Positions 30,101-42,100 of a stretch of DNA of 64,000 nucleotides are shown one piece after another (the stretch's first letter is position 1; each line of letters starts with the position of its first letter). Origin of the DNA: Dendrophyllia cribrosa (Eukaryota > Cnidaria > Anthozoa > Scleractinia > Dendrophylliidae); NCBI GenBank assembly GCA_024195265.1, contig JAJLRJ010000009.1, positions 16,627,210-16,691,209 of the forward strand. The letters are read 5' to 3'. The notes under the pieces are model-generated. The model searched no databases, had not been told where the DNA came from, and worked only from the letters and a program-made list of their open reading frames with translations. Made by a program: the position numbers and the translations under genes.

Positions 30101-33100
30101 ACCCAACCATCGGTGCAATAACACTCATTGGAAATCTTCTGGTGTTTGTAGCCATAGTAACAAGCTGCGATCTTCGTCAGCATCCAATGAACCAGTTTCT
30201 TGCGTCTTTAGCCATGTGTCGCTCCTAGCTACTCCCTGTTCTGCACTGGTTGTTTAGAGTACCCACTGAGCAAGTACTGCTGGCTCTTGGAAGGTCCGAA
30301 GCATTGCTTTTACCTCAAGTGTCGGTAATTTACTTGCAATTTCTTTTGACCGCTGTTTGTCACTTTATTGGCCTCTTCGATACTTGACTCTGATGACTCG
30401 GCGCAGGGTTATCTTCATTTTAAGCCTGATATGGGTATTTTCCTTCACCGTTTATGGAATCCGTCACTTCTGGATTCACACAAAAACAGAAGCTGAAATA
30501 TACGCGAATACCAGTCTGTACAACAATGTGCTTAGCATCTTGGTAGTCCTGATCCCTTGCATTATCAAAACTGTGATCAACGTGAAGATCATACTCACCA
30601 TCAGAAAACAAGCGCGGCGGACGCGGCGGGTTATCGCTCCCAGAAACCCGCATGCGCAAGATGCAAACGAGGCTAACACCCCGGGTGAAAATCAAGCTGA
30701 CATGGCGCGTAAAAGAAAGGGAACTCTCGCTTGCGCTCTTGTCGTCATAGTATTTGTGGTTTCCTGGATACCACATATCGGCTTCAATATTCAGTACAAG
30801 ATAAACGGCGATCTTGGAGAAGTTAATACGCTCCTGCAAAAATCTCCATCTTTGTATTAACCGTGCAGTCGTCGGTGAATCCACTCATCTATTCATTCTA
30901 CAGAGCTGATATACGACAGAGTGCTTTTAGCTATTGAGATGTAACAACAACTAAGACACTCATTTTCTTTGAAAACTTGCTTTCGTCTCTCTGTAAGGTA
31001 ACAGTCAAGAGTCATTTCTCCCCATCCTGAAAAAGCCATTAAACTTTTAAAATTAGCATTCCTAGTGCACTGACTAAATCCATTGGATGAAAGCAAAACA
31101 ATATGCACCGTCACAAAATATGCAGTACAACTGTAACTATAGATGCTAAAATAGTTGATAAACTAGAAATACGTGTCTCGCAGAACCTCGCGAAGCTCGG
31201 GGAAGGATGCACTGCAAAATTTTAGCAATGTGGGAGGGAGAGATGGAATTTCTGATTTAAATGGAGAGGTTGGGTTGCTTGCTGGAAATGGCCCCAAAAT
31301 TTAAAGTTGAGACATTTTCGTTCCCAGTCTCTTCCATTTAAATTGTACTTCCCAAAATAAAATAAATGGAAGCTGGTGCTGGTCAGTTTTGGGTTTTGAG
31401 CTGTGGGTCGCTGTAATTGCTATGGGACTGGGTACCAAACAATCCTCAGGCCCTTCCTCCCCCCCCCCCCCCACCGGTCACCTATCTTCATTAATTTTTG
31501 TCAGAAGGAAAATTGGTCTGAAAGTGGATGTATTAAGTACTGTTGTGGACATGGCTCCAGGACAATATGCAGTGATGTTCTGTTTATTTTGACTGTCTCA
31601 ATTAAATTCCATTTTTGAAGCTTGTGAGTGCTATCTCCCAAATTAACCTGTTCCCTTTAGATGCTGCTATAGCTTTTGTTCTATATACTGGGTATCAAAT
31701 AATTGGTAACCCAATTCTCTATTCACTTGAATGGTTGAGATCACAGGAGGTTACTGCTGCTGAAAAGTGATGTCATCCAGAAATAACAACTCAATGGTGA
31801 AAGTGGCATGAGATTCTCCCAGCAGTAACAATACTATATTTTGGATACAGGTCATGGGAATTACAAAATTGATTACAAAACATGAATATTCAAGATGAAG
31901 CAACAGATTCTCTACAAATACCACAAGCAATGTATAGAGACCTGGATGGAGAATTCGTAGGTTAAGACCAGGACTTAGGCCTTCATGACCAGTTAGCCCC
32001 TTTAAAAATCTCGAAATCAAAATTAATTTGTTGATGTACATTCTCCTTACTGGTGTCAATACATTTTACATAGCCATATAACTACAGTGAATTTGTATTC
32101 AATTTCCACAGACAACTCATGTTGAAGGTGATCAGGTTCTCAATTTGCATAATCTATGTACTTGCTCATACACTGATATTGTGAGGAGATTTAAGATACT
32201 CATCACCGTTCCAATAATAAATGTGAAGCAGTAATGTTGATGTGTCATGTGTTTACCTACATGTATACAGCTGCTACAGATTAGATGGTCATGATTGCTA
32301 ACAGAAAATTGTTTTTTGCTAACAAAATGTTTTTATCCAAATTGTAAAGAGAAATTCTCCTTACTAAACCATTCGAATGTTATTTCTTATTGAACTATTT
32401 TATGAAGAATGCTCTAAACTCAAGATACCGTATACGTATACAAAGCACATTTCACTCACTGTTCATTCACAGACAATCATGTAAATGTTGTATATTTGGG
32501 AAATAATTTCCACCTTTGTGATCTGTAGTTTCGATCATTTATCTGTAGTTTTGATCATTTAAAAAGTTCCTCAGTGACTTAAGTGAAAATATCAATAAAC
32601 ATCAAATTACAGTGTGTACTATAAAGAGAATTCGGATTATTTTTTCAGTGTTTGATTATCCTCTCAGTAGTTTAGCCACTTAAAATCTTTTTTTTTTTTA
32701 CAAAAGCCGGTGATTTGAGCTACATTTCTTAATCGCTCTTCTTCTCTGAGCATTTCCTGTAATCAGTGTTTGCTTTCCTTACCGTCTCAGGTATGAAAGA
32801 TATTCGTCACGAGTATTAAGCTGATCGTGTAATTCTTGCCGCCTCTCGTTGCGTCTACAAATCAGAATCATTTTGTCCAACACTTCCAGTCGGTGTCGCC
32901 TCTCCTGATCGGTTTCGTTCAGAATTCTAATGGCGGCAATCGGTCAAGGCGTTTGAACCTAGTCAAACGGTGTGCCTGGGCTGTTCGAAGTCTTTGTAAT
33001 CTATGCTCTCGTTGTCTCTTCGTTGCTCGATCGCGCTGAATTTCAAGTCACAGTTCAGCGGAGTTTCGGTGGTTAATTTTCTCGGACAAGGATTTCCAGC

Positions 33101-36100
33101 CACCTGTTGAATCCAGCGTTGTTGTGTTTGCTGTTCTTTCTCATTTGCATCAGAAATTGGTTGTGTTTCACCGAGAGTAAACATTTTTTCACAGAGTAAG
33201 GGTAAACGGCCGCCGGTACGGCCGCCATGAATAAACATGAGAGTGCGCCATTGTCAGCGGTCGCGGTTTTTGTTGCCAGGCAACTGCCGGACACCATCAA
33301 GTATATATATAAATATATTTTTCGCTCGAATTCACGCGGCTCAGCTCCCGAGGTACGACAAATTTATTAACCTCGCGTTCGGCCCTCGCTTCGCGAGGAA
33401 ATAAAAAAGGTGGTAATTTATTACAAAATTACCTTTGAGTTTTCTTACATTATTTGTTGTACGTTGTTATCTCGTGAATACGCGAAGCGTTGAAGGAAAT
33501 ATAGTCTACGGGGACAGATTCACTCATTCCATCATTTGTAAACCTTTTTTTAATTCCACAGTGTATTACGTGTTAAAAGAGGATTGCTGCAATTGAATAA
33601 GTGGCGTGACTCTGAGTAGAAATAGTCAAAGAATTGATGAGTTTGAGACGCGGCGCTTTTCTTTGGCTGGTTTTCTTTCGAATACGTTCACATCATGAAC
33701 TTTAATTGTGGGTTTCAACCTCTATGGACAATCTAGTCTGTGAGACAGTTGTCGACAATTAAGGCATGTTGCCAAATAAATTAGCACATACATAGCCCGC
33801 GGCTAGCACTGAAAAGCTCTCGCTATAATTATCGACAATTCTTTATCTAGTGGGTGGAAAAGCTGCATCGAAAACTAATAGTGGTCGACTCATTTAAGTT
33901 GTCAAATACACTTAGTTGTCGACAAATATCTCTCTAGTCTGTCGAGGCCCTAATAATTTTCAGTTTATCCAAATAAAAAATACAATAAAAAGCTATTTTC
34001 GCGCGCGCTCCTTTTATCGCCCGCTCGACTATCCCTGAGATATATTAGTCGATTATTAGTCTGATTCTACTCCGTTTAATAAATTACGATTAGTTATTGA
34101 GGATCGCAGCAGAATTGACCCTTTCACTGCCAAGAACGTCCAAGATAAAAATTATCCCAACAAATAATGCAAATTTCATCTGGTAAAGTATCCTAAAACA
34201 AACAACGCCATTGGAAAGCACTGCTCAGTATCTTTCATTTGAATGGTCAAACTGTAAGATTTCAACCACAGCCTCAAAGGTTAGAACTGCATTACATGAC
34301 TCAAGGTCTGTTTCCGGCAGTGAATGGGTAAACACGACAAGAACGGCGATGTTACACCGGATGATTCGTACCCGGGGGGGGGGGGGGGGGGGGGGGTACT
34401 CCGTAAATTTTTGGGTGGGGGTGTGCCGCTGGGACTCTGAGACCCTTAACCTATACTAGACCATTTTAGCTGCATTTTGCAACCCTATTCTAGACTAAAC
34501 ACCCAAAAACCCTACCCGCCATTTTCCAGAAACTCGTTCACCATCACATTCTAAGATGCCAGGGGTCAGTAAAAATGCCGTACTGCCCACCGTACCGATT
34601 TTTAAATACCATTTGCCAGTAAACCTTGTCTAGACTAAATTGTTCACGCAACTGATCAGTTTCGCGAAAAATGATACCCTATTCTAGACCCAACATCTCT
34701 GATTACTATACCCTATCCCAGACTAAACTGCATGAAAACCATACCCTTTACAGCGGCACATACCTATATAGCTCATATATGGGAGTACTCCCCCCCCCCC
34801 CCCCCCCCCCCCCCCCCGGGGGGGATTCGCAACGACGATTTTTAGCGCAACACGGGTGCACGGGCGATTTTCTTCGCAATTTTTTCGTTGCGAGTTTTTG
34901 ATTCAGCTTCAAGAAACTTGCAACGCAAAAACACTAATCAGAATTTGCTCAAGTTGTTTCGTGTAACATACCTGTCGTTAATGTTGTTGCGCTAAAAATC
35001 GTCGTTCCGAATCGTCCCGTGTGACATCACCTTAAGGCTGATTAAATATTGAAGTTGGCGGGTACTGACATAAACGACATGTGTTTTCTGTCGAATTATG
35101 TAAAATGTCCAATCAACGGCTGTTTTACTTCATTTAGTATAACTCCTTTAATATTAAAGCAGGTTTAGTTTCATTTTCGTGCGCATTTCATATGTTTAAT
35201 TGACGCTCTGTAAAAGGAAGCAAATTCTTTGTGATCGCACTCCTTGCCAACGGAAAACCAAAAAAGAAATTCAGTCGCTACACCCGAGTAGCAAATACTG
35301 AAGCAGTTGCACAGTTTTCAGACGGACCTCGAAAACATCACAACGGATGAATGAATGGTTTATAAAGAATTCTCCAGTTGAACCCCCATCAGCAATTATC
35401 AGTTTACAGGGGAAAGAATAACTAACATCGCACGGCCGTCACACCAAGATGTCAACGAACATTTCTCTGCCAGTTACCAACATAACGCAACATTCATCCT
35501 GCGACCAGTCCTTAGAGACAACATTCCTAGTCCTAAACCCAACCATCGGTGTAATAACACTCATTGGAAATCTTCTGGTGTTTGTAGCCATAGTAACAAG
35601 CCGCGATCTTCGTCAGCATCCAATGAACCAGTTTCTTGCGTCTTTAGCCATGACGGACATCGTCATGGGCTCATGCGTCGCTCCTGGTTACTCCCTGTTC
35701 TGCACTGGTTGTTTGGAGTACCCGCTGAGCAAGTACTGCTGGCTCTTGGACGGTCCAAGAGACATTGCTTTTGCCTCAAGTATCTGCAATTTACTTGTAA
35801 TTTCTTATGACCGCTGTTTGTCAGTTTATTGGCCTCTTCGATACCCGACTCTGATGACCCGGCGCAGGGTTATCTTCATTTTAACCCTCATATGGGTATT
35901 TTCCTTCACCGTTTATGGAATCCGCCACTTCTGGATGCATACAAAGACAAGAGCCGAACTATACGCGATCGACAGCCTGTACAAAACTTTGCTTCTCATT
36001 TTGGTATTCCTGATCCCTTGCATTATCATCACTGTGATCAACGTAAAGATTATACTGACCATCAGAAAACAAGCTCGTCGGATTGTCGCCCTCGAGCTCA

Positions 36101-39100
36101 GAAACCCACATGCACAAGATGGAGACGAAACTAATTACCCAGATGAAAATCAAACTGACGTGGCGCGAAAACGAAAAGGAACTTTGGCTTGCGCTCTTGT
36201 CGTCATAGTATTTGTGGTTTCCTGGATTCCGCGAACCATCTATGTTGCTCAATACAAGATAAAAGGCGATCTTAAAGAAGTTAATATGTTACTGCAGAAA
36301 ATCTCCATGTTTTTCCTTATCCTGCAGTCGTCAGTGAATCCACTCATCTATTCATTCTATAGAGCTGATTTCCGAAGGGCTGTTGTGAAGCTATTGAGAT
36401 GTAACAATAACTGAGTACCCGCTGAGCAAGTACTGCTGGCTCTTGGAAGGTCCAAGAGCTTGGCTTTTGCCTCGAGTATCTGTAATTTACTTGTAATTTC
36501 TTATGACCGCTGTTTGTCAGTTTATTGGCCTCTTCGATACCCGACTGATGACTCGGCGCAGGGGTATCTTCATTTTAAGCCTGATATGGGGATTCTCCAT
36601 CACCGTTTATGGAATCCGCCACTTCTGGAATCATACAAAAACAGATGCTGAAATGCACGCGTTTACCAGTCTGTACAACAATGTGCTTATCGTCTTGGTA
36701 TCCCTGATCCCTTGCATTGCCATAACTGCGATCAACGTGAAGATCATACTTACGATCAGAAAACACGCGCCGCAAGTTTGAAACCCGCATGCGGAAGATG
36801 GAAACGAGAGAGATACCCCGAGTGAAAATCAAGTTGTCGTGGCGCGCAAAAGAAAGGGAACTCTCGTTTGCGCTCTTGTTGTCATAGTATTTGTGGTTTC
36901 TTGGATACTTCAGTACAAGATCAACGGCGATCTTGGAGAAGTTAATACGCTCCTGCAGAAAATCTTCATCTTTTTATTAACCGTGCAGTCGTCGGTGAAT
37001 CCACTCATCTATTCATTGTACAGAGCTGATGTACGACACAGTGTTTTTAAGCTGTTGAGATGTAACAACAACTAAGACACTCATTTTCTTTGAAAACTTG
37101 CTTTCGTGTCTCTGTCAGGTAACAGTCAAGAGTTATTTCTCCCCATCCCGCAAAAGCCATTAACATTGCAGCCAACGGCTAGTCCAGCATGCACTTCAAG
37201 CATTTTTGCATTGAAATAATCAATACTTTCTTAATCACGTAGCACTCAACAGAATTTTTTTCATTTGTTACCTGAATGTTCTGTTCCTCAAGAACTCAAA
37301 CTAATTAAGCCTCCTGTATGTTGGGAGTGGTTAACAGAAATAAGAAAAACAGTGACAACTTTTTAAAATTAGCATTCCTTTCATCCATTGGAATGATTTC
37401 CGTTTGACGAAAGAGAATACAGAAATTGTCAAAGATAGGAGGTATAACCATCACAAAATATGAACTGTAATGATAGATGCTAAAGTAGTTGATAAATAAA
37501 AAAAGATGGTAATTTATTACCAAATTACCTTTTAGTTTTCTTACATTATTTGCTGTACGTTGTTATCTCGTGAATACGCGAGGCGTTGAAGGAGATATCG
37601 TCTACGGGGACAGATTCACTCATTCCATCATTTGTAAACTTTTTTAATTCCGCAGTGTATTACGTGTTAAAAGAGGATTGTTGTAATTGAATAAGTGGCG
37701 TGATTCTGAGTAGAAATAGTCAAAGAATTGATGAGTTTGAGACGCGGCGCTTTTCTTTGGCTGGTTGTTTTCTTTCGAATACGTTAAGATTATGGACTTA
37801 AACTGTGGGTTTCAACCTCTATGTACAATCTAAAGTGCGACTGGAGGCTGTGCCGGCAGCAACTATGTTATCAGACGCCTTTGAGGTTGGAAGTCAGTTG
37901 GTTGTAGGGAATGTCATATTTCCGTGTACGGCAGGCTTTAAAAAAACAGCTTTTATGAAAAGTGGGAGCGTTGCCAACGTTGCGTTGCGTTGGGAACGAT
38001 CCACTCAAAAAGCCAGTCTGTGAAGCAAGTTATCGACAACAAACTTTAAAAAAAAACCACACTAATCGACAACCTAACAGTTTTCATTTTCAAAAGGAAA
38101 ACTTCTTTATGGCCCTGTCACTCATACGCTGGTATATGCTGTCATACGCTAGGGGTACGATAGGCATAGGTTGTATACGTTTCAAGCGTGGTCGCATACG
38201 GTGACATACGCTGGCATACGGCGAAGCAGAAAAAATTTTTTAAGCATGCTTAAAAATTTTGTGCGTATTCGGACGTATGATTTATACGCTAAGCATACGC
38301 TGGGCATACGCTAAATACGCGAGAGTTACGCTAGAGGTACGTCACTCATAGGTCAAGTAAGCTGGTCATTTTGTGCGTATGAAAATTATTTTATGAATTT
38401 CCATACGCAACTCATACGTTTCTCTCATACGCAATAGTGTGACAGGGCCTTTAGTTGTCGATAACAAACGCAGCAGTTTATCGTCGACAAGTTGTTTTTC
38501 CTAGTCTGTGAGACAGTTGTCGACAACTAAGGCGTGTTGCCAAACAAATTAGCACATATATAGCCCGCGGCTAGCACTGAAAAGCTCTCGCTATAATTAT
38601 CGATAATTCTGCATCTAGTGTGTGGAAAAGCTACATCGAACACTAATAGTGGTCCACTCATTTAAGTTGTCAAATACACTTAGTTGTCGACAAATTTCTC
38701 TCTAGTTGTCGAGGCCCTAATAATTTTCAGTTTATCCAAATAAAAAATACAATAAAAAGCTATTTTCGCACGCGCTCCTTTTATCGCCCGCTCACTATCC
38801 CTGAGATATATTAGTCGATTATTAGTCTGATCCTACTCCGTTTAATAAATTACGATTAGTTATTGAGGATCGCTCCAGAAATAACACGTAAATAACACTG
38901 ATTAAACATTGAAGTTGGCGCCGCCCGGGTACTGGGATAAACGACATGTGTTTTCTGTCAAAGTGATATAAAATGTCCAATCAACGGATGTTTTGCTTCA
39001 TTTAGTATTAAAACTTCCTTTAATATTAAAGCAGGTTTGGTTCCGTTTTCCTGCGCATTTCATATGTTTAATAGACGCTCTTTAAAAGGAAACAAATTCT

Positions 39101-42100
39101 TTGTGATCGCACTCCTTGCCAACGGAAAACCAAAAAAGAAATTCAGTCACTACACCCGAGTAGCAAATACTGAAGCAGTTGCACAGTTTTCAGACGGACC
39201 TCGAAAACATCACAACAGACGACTGAATGGTTTATAAAGAATTCTCCAGTTGAACCCCCATCAGCAATTATTTTACAGGAGAAAGAGTAAACTAACATCA
39301 CACGGCCGTCACACCAAGATGTCAACGAACAATTCTCTGCCAGTTACCAAAATAACGCAACATTCATCCTGCGACCAGTCCTTAGAGGCAACATTCCTAG
39401 TCCTAAACCCAACCATCGGTGCAATAACACTCCTTGGAAATCTTCTGGTGTTTGTAGCCATAGTAACAAGCCGCGATCTTCGTCAGCACCCAATGAACCA
39501 GTTTCTTGCGTCTTTAGCGGTGACAGACGTCATGATGGGCGCATGCGTCGCTCCTGGCTACTCCCTGTTCTGCACTGGTTGTTTGGAGTACCCACTGAGC
39601 AAGTACTGCTGGCTCTTGGACGGTCCAACAAGCATTGCTTTTACCTCGAGTATCTGTAATTTACTTGTAATTTCTTATGACCGCTGTTTGTCAGTTTATT
39701 GGCCTCTTCGATACCCGACTCTGATGACCCGGCGCAGGGTAATCTTCCTTTTAACCCTCATATGGGGATTTTCCTTCACCGTTCATGGAATCCGCCACTT
39801 CTGGTTGCATACAAAGGCAAGAGCCGAATTACACGCCATCGACAGCCTGTACAAAACGTTTGTTCTCATTTTGGTATTGCTGATCCCTTGCATTATCATC
39901 ACTGTGATTAACGTAAAGATTATACTGACCATTAGAAAACAAGCTTGGCGGAATTTCGAGCTCGAGCACAGAAACCCACATGCACAAGATGGAGACGAAA
40001 CTAATTACCCAGATGAAAATCAAACTGACGTGGCGCGAAAACGAAAAGGAACCTTGGCTTGCGCTCTTGTTGTCATAGTATTTGTGGTGTCCTGGATTCC
40101 GCGAACCATCTATGTTGCTCAATACAAGATAAAAGGCGATCTTAAAGAAGTTAATATGTTACTGCAGAAAATCTCCATGTTTTTCCTTATCCTGCAGTCG
40201 TCAGTGAATCCACTCATCTATTCATTCTACAGAGCTGATTTCCGAAGGGCTGTTGTGAAGCTATTGAGATGTAACAATAACTGAGTACCCGCTGAGCAAG
40301 TACTGCTGGCTCTTGGAAGGTCCAAGAGCTTGGCTTTTGCCTCGAGTATCTGTAATTTACTTGTAATTTCTTATGACCGCTGTTTGTCAGTTTATTGGCC
40401 TCTTCGATACCCGACTGATGACTCGGCGCAGGGTTATCTTCATTTTAAGCCTGATATGGGGATTCTCCATCACCGTTTATGGAATCCGCCACTTCTGGAT
40501 TCACACAAAAACAGATGCTGAAATACACGCGATTACCAGTCTGTACAACAATGTGCTTATCGTCTTGGTATCCCTGATCCCTTGCATTACCATAACTGTG
40601 ATCAACGTGAAGATCATACTTATCATGAGAAAACACGCGCCGGAAGTTTGAAACCCGCATGCGGAAGATGGAAACGAGGGTGATACCCCGGGTGAAAATC
40701 AAGCTGACATGGCGCGTAAAAGAAAGGGAACTCTCGTTTGCGCTCTTGTTGTCACAGTATTTGTGGTTTCTTGGATACTTCTGTACAAGATCAACGGCGA
40801 TCTTGGAGAAGTTAATACGCTCCCGCAGAAAATCTCCATCTTTGTATTAACCGTGCAGTCGTCGGTGAATCCACTCATCTATTCATTGTACAGAGCTGAT
40901 ATACGACAGTGTTTTTAAGCTGTTGAGATGTAACAACAACTAAGACACTCATTTTATTTGAAAACTTGCTTTCGTGTCTCTGTAAGGTAACAGTCAAGAG
41001 TTATTTCTCCCCATCCCGGAATAGCCATTAAACATTGCAGCCAACAGCTAGTCCAGCATGCACTTCAGGAATTCTAGCAATGAAATAATCAATACTTTCT
41101 TAATTATGTAGCACTCAACAAAATTTTTTTCATTTGTTACCTGAATGTTCTGTTCCACAAGAACTCATTTTAATTAAGCCTCATTAGAGCACTTTTCAAT
41201 TGAGGGTGAAAAGTAATTACACAATTGCTTTGGTTTTTCATTGCTATGCTTTGTGATTGACTAAAAAATCTCGCGCCACTTTATCGACCAATCAGAAGTA
41301 AAACCAAAACCAATCGTGACTGGCCCGTACGCGTTTTCCCGCGCTTGGCGCCGCCGACATGTACTAAGAAGTGCATCAAGCTCTGATTGGTTCATCGGAT
41401 TGTTTATGACTGCTGTCATTGGTCAGAGTAATTACTTTGGTTTTGGTTTTACCACACTCAATTGAAAACTGCTCTAAAACACTTATACTAATTAAGTCTC
41501 ATTTAAAAAAACACTTCATCATCATCATCATCAATCTTTATTTATACACGAAATCGTATCATATTTACATGGTCTTCCTAGGAGTCGTGTGAATTTACAC
41601 TAGAGTACATTACCTATAAAACTACTTAACTAAGAAAGATAAAGCTAAGTACAATGAAAAGAACGATCAAGGTTTCTTCAATTTATCAAACTACATTAAA
41701 CTAAGAATTGAACTATAAAACTTAACTAAATTACACGTAAGAATAAAATGCTATAAAAACTTAAATGATCATTGTTTCATTATAATCTTTCACACATAAA
41801 AAGGTTTTAAAATCGTTCAAGTTGGGCCGCTGTCTGATCTCTTAGGGGATCTTGTTCCACAGAACAGATCCCCTGTAGTGTAAGCTACCTTTGGCGTGTT
41901 CAGTTCTCGGTCTGGGAATGTAATAATTAAACTCAGAATTTCTAAGATTATGTGTGTGTATATTTGAAATATTGGTAAAAATCCGCCTCAAATACAATGG
42001 GGAAAGATTATTATGGATTTTATACATAATTACAGCCAACTGTTTTAGTCTTTGGTTTTCTAACCGTTCCCAGCCAAGCTCATCCAACAAATCACTCGAG

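Larger units (their letters stand above)
33405..37500 (+). repeat. GPCR tandem unit 2
   Basis: Starts with GGTAATTTATTACAAAATTACC...GTACGTTGTTATCTCGTGAA and the shared flank ending ATTTTCAGTTTATCCAAATA, then copy B and its half copy. A 0.9-kb insertion (34117-35036) with a poly-G/C element splits its 5' flank. Homologous to 37505-42366. A partial further unit starts at 42370-42770. Confidence 0.85.

Noticed and set aside
31751..32059. 102-codon minus-strand ORF as a membrane protein
   Set aside because: Hydrophobic text only, no start or splice support, no recognisable family.
39250..39318. Extended 344-aa start of GPCR copy C
   Set aside because: The 23 extra codons are leader sequence in copies A and B; the shared ATG at 39319 fits better.
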